Of a stretch of DNA of 64,000 bases, positions 50,134 to 61,900 are shown piece after piece. The first letter of the stretch is position 1. Each line of letters opens with the position of its first letter. The position numbers and the translations under genes were made by a program. Under the pieces are notes generated by a model. The model was not told the DNA's origin and ran no database searches. It was given only the letters and a program-made list of their open reading frames with translations. This DNA is from Solanum dulcamara (lineage: Eukaryota > Streptophyta > Magnoliopsida > Solanales > Solanaceae), in the NCBI RefSeq assembly GCF_947179165.1, contig NC_077245.1:14230740-14294739 (forward strand), read 5' to 3'.

Positions 50134-51826
50134 GGGAATTCTGTAGTGCCTAGGGGTAAATTTATTTCCTACCTTAAGGCCAGAAAATTAATCTCTAAGG
50201 GATGTATATATCATATAGTCCGAGTCAAAAATATTAATGATCAGACTCCATCTCTTGAGTCAGTTCCCATTGTGAATGAGTTTCCTAAAGTCTTTCCTGA
50301 GGATCTACCCGGAATCCCTCCTGATAGAGAGATAGACTTTGGTATTGATATCCTTCCTGATATACAACCTATCTCCATTCCTCCTTATAGGATGGCTCCT
50401 GCTGAGTTGAAAGAGTTGAGAGAACAACTGAAAGACCTCCTAGATAAGGGGTTTATTAGGCCAAGTGTCTCACCTTGGGGCGCTCCTGTCTTATTCGTTC
50501 GAAAGAAAGATGGGTCCCTTAGAATGTGCATTGATTATCGACAACTAAATAAGGTCACTATTAAAAACAAGTACCCTCTTCCCAAAATAGATGATTTATT
50601 TGACCAACTTTAGGGTGCCACATGCTTCTCTAAGATAGACCTCAGATCAGGCTATCACCAGTTGAAAGTGAGAGAATGTGACATCCCAAAGACGGCTTTT
50701 CAAACCCGCTATGGTCATTTTGAGTTTCTTGTTATGTCCTTTGAATTGATAAATGCTCCAGCAGCTTTTATGGACCTCATGAACCGAGTATTCAAGCCAT
50801 ACCTAGATACATTTGTAATTGTCTTCATCGATGATATTTTGGTCTACTCTAGAAGTAAGAGTGAGCATGCTAATCACCTTAGGATTGTCCTTCAAACTCT
50901 TAAGGAGGAGGAGTTGTATGCTAAGTTTTCAAAGTGTGAGTTTTGGCTTGCGTCTGTAGCATTCCTAGGCCATATTATATCTAGGGATGGAATCCAAGTT
51001 GATACTCAAAAGATTGAGGTAGTTAAGAACTGGCCCCGACCTACCTCTCCAACCGACATAAGGAGTTTCTTAGGTTTGGCTGGTTACTACAGGATGTTTG
51101 TTGAGGGATTTTCATCCATATCCTCACCATTAACTAAGCTGACTCAGAAGAAGGCTAAGTTTCAATGGTCTGATGCTTGTGAGAAAAGTTTTCAAGAGTT
51201 GAAAGCTAGATTGACTACTGTTCTAGTACTATCCCTACCCGAAGGAACGGATGGTTTTGTAATCTATTGTGATGCTTCAAGAGTTGGGTTGGGATGTGTA
51301 TTGATGCAGAAAGGTAAGGTCATTGCCTATGCCTCCAGGCATCTTAAGACTCATGAGAGAAACTACCCCACTCATGACCTTGAGTTGGTAGCTGTGGTAT
51401 TTGCTCTTAAGATCTGGCATCACTATCTTTATGGTGTACATGTGGATGTGTTCACAGACCATAAGAGCTTACAATATGTATTCAGCCAGAAGGAGCTGAA
51501 TTTGAGGCAGAGGAGATGGCTAGAGTTGCTCAAAGATTATGATATGAGCATTCTCTACCACCCAGGTAAAGCAAATGTAGTTGCTGATGCTCTTAGTAGG
51601 TTATCTATGGGGAGTACAACCCATGTGGAAGAGGAAAAGAAGGAGTTAGCAAATGAAGTGCATAGACTTGCGCGTTTGGGAGTTCAACTTATTGACTCTA
51701 GTGAGGGTGGTGCAATAGTACGAAATGGAGCTGAATCATCTCTGGTTGTAGAGGTGAAAGAAAAGCAAGAGCAGGATCCCATTCTTCTTCAACTGAAGGA
51801 TGAGGTTCACAAGCAGAAGGTAATGG
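50134..51826 (+). pseudogene. Reverse transcriptase and RNase H of the complete element copy
   Basis: The reverse transcriptase blocks run in order: [50 protein letters not shown], then the catalytic FIDD (Asp codons at 50830 and 50833), [10 protein letters not shown] and [11 protein letters not shown]. RNase H follows from about 51260, with the first Asp in YCDAS, a Glu in [10 protein letters not shown], the Asp of FTDHKSLQY, and the terminal NVVADALSR. Together these copy element RNA into DNA. A TAG at 50611, between the IDYRQL and KIDL blocks, splits the domain. A second oddity is [10 protein letters not shown] where related elements usually have FGLTNAP, suggesting missense decay. The order RT, RNase H, integrase is diagnostic of Ty3/gypsy. 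Confidence 0.95.
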
Positions 51827-53214
51827 CTTTTACCAAAGGGGGAGATGGAGTGTTGAGATATCAAGAAAGATTATGTGTTCCAAGTGTTGATGGTATTCGG
51901 GAGAGAATCATGAAAGAAGCCCATAATTCTAAGTATTCCATCCATCCAGGTTCAACAAAGATGTATCATGACTTGAGAGAAATATACTGGTGGAGTGGAA
52001 TGAAGAGAGATATAGCAGAGTTTGTGTCCAAGTGCCCGAATTGCCAACAAGTTAAAGTTGAGCACCAAAGGCCTTGTGGAGTAGCTCAGAACATAGAGAT
52101 CCCAGAATGGAAGTGGAAAATGATCAATATGGACTTCATTACCGGTTTACCACGAACCCGCAAACAACATGACTCTATTTGGGTGATTATGGATAGGATG
52201 ACCAAATCGGCCCATTTCTTGCCGGTTAAGACTATGAATACTGCAGAGGATTATGCCAAACTGTATCTTAGAGAGATTGTTAGACTGCATGGAGTTCCGT
52301 TGTCTATCATCTTTGATAGGGGAGCTCAATTTACTGCTCAATTTTGGAAGTCATTTCAGAAGGGCTTGGGTTCAAGAGTGAACCTTAGTACTGCTTTTCA
52401 TCCACAAACAGATGGCTAGGCAGAGCGTACGATACAGACTTTGAAGGATATGTTAAGAGCTTGTGTCATTGACTTCAAAGGTAATTGGGATGATCATTTA
52501 CCTCTTATTGAGTTTGCATACAATAATAGTTTCCATTCGAGTATTCAAATGGCTCCTTATGAAGCTCTGTATGGGAGGAGATTTAGATCACCAATTGGTT
52601 GGTTCGAAGTTGGTAAAGCTGAGTTGATTGGACCAGACTTGGTTCACCAAGCTATGGAGAAGGTGAAAACCATACAAGAGAGGTTGAGGACTGCTCAAAG
52701 TCGTCAGAAATCATACACTGATGTTAGGAGAAGAGATTTGGAGTTCGAAGTGTACGATTGGGTATACTTGAAAGTCTCACCCATGAAGGGTGTAATGAGA
52801 TTTGGAAAGAAAGGAAAGCTTAGTCCCCGTTATATTGGTCCTTATCAGATTATAAGGAGGGTAGGTAACGTAGCCTATGAATTGGAGTTGCCCCCAGAAT
52901 TAGCTGCTATTCATCCCGTGTTTCACATCTCTATGCTTAAGAAGTGTTTGGGAGATCCTTCACTTGTTGTGCCAGCTGAGAGCATTGGGGTGAAAGAGAG
53001 TTTGAGTTATGAAGAGATTCCAGTTCAAATTCTTGATCATCAGGTTCGCAAATTAAGAACTAAGAAAGTGGCATCTGTCAAAGTCCTATGGCGAAATCAA
53101 TTTGTTGAAGAGGCTACATGGGAAGCTGAAGAAGATATGAAGGCTAACTATCCTCATCTATTTGTGCCTTCTAATGACGATATTCAAGGTAATATTCCTT
53201 ACTTCTACCTTTGA
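51827..53214 (+). pseudogene. Integrase and chromodomain of the complete element copy
   Basis: In frame with the reverse transcriptase. The zinc domain (H at 51922 to the last C at 52044) is followed by the DDE core: Asp codons at 52132 and 52315 and Glu at 52423, the last two separated by 35 residues. A TAG at 52417 lies two codons before the catalytic Glu. The upstream copy has CAG at that place (45191), so this is a C-to-T change. The GPY/F module and a chromodomain-like end (about 53008-53172) follow, and the frame closes at TGA 53212-53214. The chromodomain-like tail places the element among chromoviruses, most like the Tekay/Del group. Compared with 44598-45988 there are about eight differences, seven of them transitions. 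Confidence 0.94.
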
Positions 53215-53344
53215 GTCGATGTTATTTCTTGAGTTTGAGTCATTGACCATTTGAGTATCAGAGTTGATGTATTGATGATATTCATTCTTTATGTCTCTTA
53301 TTTTCATCTTCATTCGAGGACGAATGATCCCAAGGGGGAGATAT
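53215..53344 (+). other. 3' untranslated region and polypurine tract of the complete element copy
   Basis: The same non-coding stretch as 45989-46118, with polypurine tract AAGGGGGAGA at 53332-53341 and LTR copy 2 starting three bases later. Confidence 0.85.
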
Positions 53345-55497
53345 TGTAACAACCCCTAAAATGTTGTATGTCGGTATTTCAATTCTCGACGAAAATAATA
53401 CATCCTCTGTATTTTGGGCATAACTTTTCATAGTTTGGTCCAAATTAGGTGATTCAAATTTCTGGGTAACCATAACATCCTTACCTACAACTTTTATGAA
53501 GAACATATCTTAAGATTCGGAGTATAAGTAGGTCAAATAAATTAATCTTTGCAAGATATAGTACTGTGACAGAATTGAGTGTTTATAGAAGAAAATTCAT
53601 ATCTCACTGTAGGTTGCTCCAAATTGGTTGATTCTTAAACGATACGAAACTAGACTTCCATATCTACAATTCTTATGAAGACACCAAATCCTAATAAGGA
53701 ATTTATCTTATTCAAACGCAGTTTCGAAAAAGAGTATTCTGTTAAAAAGAACTCATCTTACCTACCATGGAAACATCTAGATACATTTGACATAATTCAT
53801 GACATAAATTGTCCTCCATTTAACATCATCCATGACATCAATATATTCCATTAAATTTTCAGATTTTTCTTTATAATTATTTTATTTATTGTTAGGTCCC
53901 TCTTTCCCACCTATAAATACCCACCTTATTTCCTCATTTTATTCATCAAGCTTTATTAAGCATTTCTTCTCTCTATATACTTCTTCTCAAATATAGTTTT
54001 AGTTTTAGTAGTATAAAAATACTACTCCGGTGATTCTTATACTCCGGATAGTACACAAAACGCTCCGGCGAGAAGAAAAGGCTAGGGGTCCAAGAGTGTT
54101 CCAATTCGGAGTAAACCTTCGGATTTAAGGTATGTAAGGCTTTCATAGCATTAGATTGAGTTCGTGTATGCGCCCAATATTTAAATTCATTATAATTGAG
54201 TTATAGTTGAGTTTTATCCAAATCTTGAATTCTAAATAAATTAATTCTTCTTCTATTGAGTTTGATATATTTATGCATTAATATTATTATTGTTATCTCT
54301 CATATTATTGGAATTATTATTCATGGCTACTTTCCCATGAATCCTAATTGATTTGATATTCATGAATATTTTTATACATGTTTTGAGTAAAGATGTTGGC
54401 CTTTTATTATTTTCATTGATAAGAAGAAAGTTATATGAATTAATACTATATATGTATTTTATTGAGTTTTGAAAGAGCAAAAGAGTTGAGTTTGAATGAA
54501 TTTGAGCAAATGATATTTTGAGCAAGATGTTTTGATGAGATGTAAATGATGTTTTTGGAAGTATAATGATTGATGAACATGAAATGAGATGAGTTTGATG
54601 ATTTAAATTAAAGTCCAATGAGACTAGATAATGAGTTTAATATGAGCACATATTTTGGGAGTAGTATTGAGCACCGAGTTGGGTAAGAGTTTAATTAACT
54701 CAAACCCCAGAACTACGTAGCCAGCGTAGGATGGAGGCTATGCCTCTTAAGTCCCAAAAAGAGGACTTTGATGAGTGGATCCAAGATGGTGATGTCCTTT
54801 ACCCTGGCAAGGTATTGGATGGATGTGGCAACGACATCACTTCGTTGTATCATCGCTAGCTCATAAGTGATGGTTGTCGGTTAGAGAAACCTCCAACTGA
54901 GTAAGCATTGCTTATTACTATTATTTTTATTATTATATTTTAAACTTGCATTACATATTGATGTTGAGATGATGTTGAGTTCTGAGCTGAGTTTTATTGA
55001 GAGGAGTTTCTTGATATCTGTCCTTACCTTCCTGCCATTTTACATACTCGTACATTCCACGTACTGACGTCATTCGACCTGCATCGTTTTATGATGCAGA
55101 TACAGGTATTAGAGATCCTCAACAGGCGCATCGTTGAAGATCATTTCTTTTCGGTTATTTGGTGAGTCCTTCTTGTATTCGAAGGAACTCCTTATCCTTT
55201 TATTATTGTTGAGTGTGATGTTTCTTTTGAGGTAGCTATGGACATGTCATTGGCACCATCTAAGAGTATTAGAGGCTTCATAGACAGAGTCTGATGATGT
55301 AATCGGAGTAGTTCTCCTTAGAAACTACTTCTTATAAGAATTATCTATTTTTTTCTTTGATTATGACAAGCCCACATTAGTATTCTTAAGTCTTCCGCGG
55401 ATGAATAAATAAGAAATGAGACCAAGTGGTTCTCTCAGAAGCCAGAAATGGTTTCTGAGTGTCGGCCACGCCTAGGGTACCCTCTCGGGGCATGACA
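53345..55497 (+). mobile_element. Complete LTR, copy 2 (2153 bp)
   Basis: The same length and termini as copy 1 (TGTAACAACCCC to GGGGCATGACA), exactly 7226 bp downstream. It is the 3' LTR of the complete interior and also the 5' LTR of the following truncated gag fragment. Its right neighbour is a primer-binding site, not host sequence, so the two-LTR unit has no flanking target-site duplication. It forms part of a tandem array. Confidence 0.95.
53912..53919 (+). promoter_or_regulatory. TATA box of LTR copy 2
   Basis: TATAAATA at the same internal position (567 bp) as in LTR copy 1. In principle it could drive the truncated gag downstream. Confidence 0.75.
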
Positions 55498-55501
55498 AAC
55501 T

Positions 55502-55513
55502 TGGTATCAGAGC
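55502..55513 (+). other. Primer-binding site (initiator tRNA-Met), copy 2
   Basis: TGGTATCAGAGC four bases after the second LTR, 7226 bp from the first site. It shows that a second interior once followed. Confidence 0.93.
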
Positions 55514-55714
55514 ACAGAGTTCAAGAGTCCTAGGGTATCTATGAAGCCGTGTCTAGTAGAGTCTTGTTTATGGGTGTGTCGTGCACCACACTTATAATCA
55601 GGAAGCTATAGGACATTAGGAATTATTTCACTTCTTTCATAATCTAAGTTCGTGCGATAGAGTTTAACTCTATAAAAGCTTTCTTTCTAATTCGTGCGTT
55701 TACACGTTTCAGAC

Positions 55715-56271
55715 ATGCCTCCTAAACGTTCAGCTAGTCAGAGGAATGTTGCCAGCACTGAGGTTCCACAGTCAGTGATGCCTCTACGGAGAACTAGGGG
55801 CCGACCTGCAAGGTCTACTGAGGTACCCCAAGTACCTACCGTTCAGACCACTCCTACTTCTGAGGAAGATTTTCGAGAAGCGATTGCTATGCTCACCCAG
55901 TTGGTGGCTTCTCGAAATAGTAGCCAGAGTTCACCAACTCCTAGCTCTAGTTATCAAGAGCCGTCTACTGCCACGAGGATCAGAGATTTTCTGAGAATGA
56001 ATCCGCCGGTCTTCACGGGTTCCAACGTTGATGAAGACCCCCAAAATTTCATTGATGAGATGTGAAAGATACTAAAAGTGATGCATACTACAGAGATCGA
56101 GGGGGTTGAGTTGGTGTCTTATCAACTCAACGATGTGGCAAATGTCTGCTTTAACCAGTGGGAAGAAAGTAGAGGTGAGGATGTAGAGCCTGCTCTTTGG
56201 GATGAGTTTGAAAGAGCATTTCTTGATAACTTCTTTCCCCAAGAGCTACGTGAAGCAAAAATTAAGGAGTT
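55715..56271 (+). pseudogene. 5' gag fragment, cut off by satellite
   Basis: Starts at ATG 55715, matching 48489, and reads 116 codons (MPPKRSASQRNVAS to NFIDEM). It then meets TGA at 56063-56065, a stop shared with the other copy, and continues in the same frame through the first gag core helices (WDEFERAFLDNFFPQELREA). At 56271/56272 the element ends and minus-oriented satellite begins, so the rest of gag and all of pol are missing. It lacks the two early TAG codons and the 1-bp deletion of copy 1. About 17 differences over ~775 bp separate the two 5' regions, more than between the LTRs. The last codons to 56296 are satellite, giving a meaningless tail. Confidence 0.92.
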
Positions 56272-56272
56272 A
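56271..56272. other. Breakpoint: retrotransposon interior joined to inverted satellite
   Basis: Gag sequence (AAATTAAGGAGTT) passes directly into AACACCTAAAAAATCTGTGG, the satellite in minus orientation. The satellite on the other side of the cassette (to 44393) is in plus orientation, so this is a rearrangement junction, not an insertion edge. Confidence 0.9.
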
Positions 56273-58620
56273 ACACCTAAAAAATCTGTGGGTTAACACA
56301 CAAAAAAATTGGCAAAGTCGCCTAATTTCCATTGCATCGCTAATAAAATGCTTCTACGCCCATCTAAAGCGTCGCTGTGGCTACTGGAGTCATTCTCCAG
56401 TCGTTAAAGATGCTACTATGGAAGAATTCAAAAAAATTCGACCCGAACCTTCAGCACCTAATAATTCCAGAGGCTAACACACACGAAAAACTGGCAAAAT
56501 CACCTAATTTCCTATTGCTTCGCCAATAAAATTCCCCAAAACCCCTCTAAATCACCGCCGAGGATACTGAAGTCGTTACCCAGGTCATTACGGACGTTAC
56601 TATGGAAGAATCCAAGAAAATTCAACCCAAACCCCGGACATCTAAAAATTCTGTGGGCTAACACACACGAAAAACTAGCAAAATCGCCTAAGTCCTCTTG
56701 CGTCGCTAATAAAATGCTTCTAAACTTCTTTAAAGAACCGCTGGATCTACTGGAGTCATTCCAGGTCATTACGGTTGCTACTATGAAAGAATCCAAGAAA
56801 ATTTGACCGAGACCCCCGGCACCTAAAAAATCTGTGGACTAACAACACACACAAAAAATTTGCAAAATCGCTTATTTTCTATTGCGACGCCAATAAAATT
56901 CCTCTAAACCCCTCTAAAGCGCCGTCGGAGATATTTAAGTCATTTCCCAGGTCGTTACGGATGCTATTATGGAAAAATCCAAAAAAGTTCAACCCGGACC
57001 TTCGGCACTTAAAAATTCCATGAGGTAACACACATAAAAAAATTGGAAAAATCACCTATTTTCTGTTACTCCGCCAATAAAATGCTTCTAAACCTCTCTA
57101 AATCAACGTCAGGGCTACTGGAGTCGTTCCCCAGGTCTTTACGGATTCTACTATTGAAGAATCCAAGAAAATTCAATCTGGTACTCCGGTACCTAAAAAA
57201 TCTATGGGCTAAACACACGAAAAATTGGAAAAATCACCTAAATCCTGTTGCGACGCTGATAAAATGCTCCTAAACCTATCTAAAGTGCTGCCGGGGATAC
57301 TGCAGTCGTTCCCCAGGTCGTTACGGACGCTATTATGGAAGAATCCAAAAAAACTCAATTCGGACACCCGGCACCTAAAAATATTGTAAGCTAAAACACA
57401 CGAAAAACTGGCAAAGTACCCTAATTCTTGTTGTGACGCCAATAAAATTCCTCTAAACCCCTCTAAAGCGTCACCGGGGATACTGGAGTCGATCCCCAGA
57501 TCTTTGAGGATGCTACTATGGAAGAATCCAAAAAAATTTGACTCAGACCGCCGACACCTAAAAATTTTGTAGTCTCACACACACGAAAAACTGGCAAAAT
57601 CACCTAATTCCTATTGCGATGCCAATAAAATTCTTCTAAACTCCTCTAAAGCGCCGCAGGGGATACTGGAGTCGTTCTCCAGGTCCTTACGGATGCTACT
57701 ATTGAAGACTCCAAGAAAATTCGACCCGGAACCACGGCACCTACAAATTCCATGGGCTAACACACATGAAAAACTGATAAAATCACCTAATTCCTGTTGT
57801 GCCGCCAATAAAATGCTTCTAAACCGCTCTAAAGCATCGCTGGGGATACTAGAGCAGTTTCCTAGGTCGTTAAGGATGCTACTATGGAAGAGTCTAAGAA
57901 AATTCAACCCGGACTCTGGGCACCTAAAAAATTTGTGAGCTAACACACAAACAAAACTGGCAAAATCGTCTTATTCCTGATGCATCGCTAATAAAATTCC
58001 CCTAAACCCCTCTAAAGCACCACCGGAGATACTGAAGTTGTTACCCAGTTTGTTACGAACGTTAATACGGAAGAATCCAAGAAAATTTAATCCAAACCCC
58101 CGATATCCAAAAATTCTATGTGTTAACACACATGAAAAACTAGCAAAATCGCCTTATTCATGTTGCGTCGCTAATAAAATGCTTCTAAACTTCTCTAAAG
58201 AACAGAAGGCGCTACTGGAGTCGTTTCCCAGGTCGTTACGGATGCTACTATGGAAGAATCTAAGAAAATTTGATCGGGACCACCGGCACCTAAAAAATCT
58301 ATGGGCTAACACACACAAAAAACTGGAAAAATTGCCTAATTTTTGTTGCACCGCTATAAAATGTTTCTAAACCCATCTAAAGCACTACTGGGGCTACTAG
58401 AGTCATTCCCTAGTCGTTACAGACGCTACTATGGAAGAATCCAAGAAAACTTCGACCCGAGCCCTAGCACCCAAAAAATCTGTGGGCTAACACATACGAA
58501 AAATTGGCAAAATCGCCTAATTCTTATTGCGTCGCCAATAAAATTCCCTTAAATCCCTCTAAAGCACCGCCAGGGATGCTGGAGTCATTCCCAAGGTCGT
58601 TACAGACGCTAATATAGAAG

Positions 58621-58984
58621 AATCCAAGAAAATTCAACTCGAACCCCCGTCACCTAAAAGTTCTATGGCTAACACACACGAAAAATATGCAAAATCTCTA
58701 AATTTTTGTTGTGTTGCTAATAAAATTCTCCTAAACCTCTCTAAAGCACTGTCGGGGCTAGTGGAGTCGTTCCCCATGTCGTTACAGACGCTACTATGGA
58801 AGAATCCAAGAAAATTCAACTCGAACCCCCGTCACCTAAAAATTCTATGGCTAACATACACGAAAAATATGCAAAATCTCTAAATTTTTGTTGTGTTGCT
58901 AATAAAATTCTCCTAAACCTCTCTAAAGCACTGTCGGGGCTAGTGGAGTCGTTCCCCATGTCGTTACAGACGCTACTATGGAAG
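58621..58984 (-). repeat. Two adjacent, nearly identical monomers (recent duplication)
   Basis: 58621-58802 and 58803-58984 differ at about two positions (AAAAGTTCT/AAAAATTCT and AACACACACG/AACATACACG). They share private variants such as CGAAAAATATGCAAAATC and TTTTTGTTGTGTTGCTAA. Other neighbouring monomers differ far more. Confidence 0.88.
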
Positions 58985-61900
58985 AATCCAAGAAATTTTG
59001 ACCTGTACCCATGGCAACTAAAAAAATCCATGGGCTAACATATACAAAAAATTTGTAAAATCGCCTAATTCTTGTTATGCCGCCAATAAAATGCTCCTAA
59101 ACCCCTCTAAAGCGCTGCCGGGGATACTGGAGTCGTTCCCTAGGTCGGTAAGGATGATACTAAAGAGAAATCCAAGAAAATTCATCCCAGACCCCCGACA
59201 CCTAAAAATTCTATGGGTAACATACAAAAAACTGGCAAAATCACATAATTTCTGTTGCATCGCAAATAAAATGCTTCTACACCCATCTAAAGCGCCGCTG
59301 GGGCTACTGAAGTCGTTCCCTAGTCGTTACAGATGCTACTATTGAAGAATCCAAAAAAATTTGACCCGGACCTTTAGCACCTAAAAATTCCGTGGGCTAA
59401 CAAACACAAAAAATTAGAAAAACCGCCTAATTCCTGTTGTGCCGCCAATAAAATGCTTCTAAACCTCTCTAAAGCACTATTGGGGATACTGGAGTAGTTT
59501 CCCAGGTCGTTACCGATGCTAATATGGATGAATCAAAGAAAATTCGACCCAGACCACCAGCACATAAAAAATCAAAGGGCTAACACACACGAAAAACTGG
59601 CAAACTAGCCTAATATTTGTTGCGCCGCCAATAAAATTCACCTAAACCTCTCTATAAAGCACCATCGGGGCTACTGGAGTCATTCCCCAAATCGTTATGG
59701 ACGCTACTATGGAAGAATCTAAGATAATTTAACCCGAACCCCTAGCACCTAAAAAAATCCATGGGCTAACACACCTGAAAAATTGGCTAAATCGCCTAAT
59801 TGTTGTTGTGCAGCCAATAAAATGCTCATAAACCCCTCTAAAGCAGCGTCGGAGGTACTGGAGTCATTCCCAGGTCGTTAAGAATGCTACTATGGAAGAA
59901 TTAATTAAAATTCGATCCGGACACCCGGCACCTAAAAAATCTGTGAGCTAACATACACGAAAAACTGGAAAAATAGCCTAATTCCTGTTGCAATGCCAAT
60001 AAAATTCTCATAAACTCCTCTAAATTGTCGTCGGGGATATTGGAGTCGTTCCCCAGGTTATTAAGGATTCTACTATGGAAGAATCCAAGAAAATTTGACC
60101 TGGACCACCGGCACATAAAATTTTTGTGGGCTAATACATACAAAAACTAGCAAAATCGCTTAATTCCTGTTGCGACGCTAATAAAATGTTTCTTAACCCC
60201 TCTAAAGTGCCGCAGGTGATACTAGAGTCGTTCCCCAGGTCCTTACGGAAGCTACTATTGAAGAATCCAAGAAAATTCGACCTGGCCCCACGACACCTAA
60301 AAATTCCATGTGCTAACACACACGAAAAACTAGCAAAATCGCCTAATTTCTGTTGTGCTGCCAATAAAATACTTCAAAACCCATCTGAAACGCCGTCGGG
60401 GATACTAGAGTCATTCCCCTGGTCGTTAAGGATGCTACTATAGAAGAATCCAAGAAAATTCAACCCAGACCCCCGGCACCTAAAAATATTGTGGTTAATG
60501 CACACGAAAAATTGGCAAAATCACCTAATTCCTGTTGCTTCGCGAATAAAATTCTCTTAAACCCCTTTAAAGCGCCGCCGGGGATACTGGATTCGTTATC
60601 CAGGTCGTTACAGACGTTACTATGGAATAATCCAAGAAATTTCAACCCGAACCCCTAACATCTAAAAATTCTGTGGGCTAACACACACAAAAAACTAGAA
60701 AAATCTCCTAAGTCCTATTGCGTCGCTAGTAAAATACTTCTAAACTTCTCTCAAGAACCGCTGGCGCTACTGGAGTTGTTCCTAGGTCATTACGGATTCT
60801 ACTATGGAAGAATCCAAGAAAATTTGATCGGGACTCCCGCCACCTAAAATATCTATGGGTTAACAACACACACAAAAAACTAGCAAAATTGACTAATTCC
60901 CATTGCGTCGCTAATAAAATACCTGTAAACCCATCTAAAACGTCGTTGGGATACTGGAGTCGTTCCCCAGTCGTTAAGGATGCTATTATGGAAAAATCTA
61001 AAAAAAATTGACCCGGACCTTCGGCATTTAAAAATTCTGTAGGCTAACACACACGAAAAACTGGAAAAAATATCTATTTTCTATTGCGCTGCTAATAAAA
61101 TACTTCTAAACCTCTCTAAATCAATGCCGGGGCTACTATTGAAGAATCTAAGAAAATTTGATTCGGACCCCGGCACCTAAAATATTAGTGGGATAAACAC
61201 AGGAAAAATTGGCAAAATCGCCTAATTCCTGTTGTGATACCGATAAAATGCTCCTAAACTTATCTAAAGTGCCGCCGGGGCAACTGGAGTCATTTTCCAG
61301 GTTGTTACGGATGCTACTACGGAATAATCCAAGAAAATTCAAATTCAAACACTCGACACCTAAAAAATCTGTAAGCTAATACACACGAAAAATTGGCAAA
61401 ATAGAATATTTCCTGTTGCGACGCCAATAAAATTCCTCTAAACCCCTCTAAAGTGCCATTGGGGATACTGGAGTCGTTCCCAGGTCGTTAATGATTCTAC
61501 TATGGAAGAATACCAGAAAATTCTACTCGGACCCCCAGCACCTAAAATTTCTGTGGGCTAACACACATGGAAAACTGGCAAAATCAACTAATTTCTACTG
61601 CGATGCTAATAAAATGCTTCTAAACCCCTATAGAGCGCCGCAGGGGATATTGGAGTCGTTCCCCAGGTCCTTACGGATGCTACTATTGAAGAATCCAAAA
61701 ATATTCGACCCGGACCCCCGACACCTAAAAATTCCATGGGCTAACACACAAGAAAAACTGGCAAAATCGCCTAATTCCTGTTGTGCCGCCAATAAATTGC
61801 TTCTAAACTCCTCTGAAGCTCCGCCGAAGATACTAGAGTCATTCCCTAAGTCGTTAAGGATGCTACTATGGAAGAATCCAAGAAAATTCAACCCGGACCC

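Noticed and set aside
46119..55497. A standard intact LTR retrotransposon insertion
   Set aside because: The flanks on both sides are element interior, with no target-site duplication, and gag-pol has several stops. It is the central unit of a tandem array.
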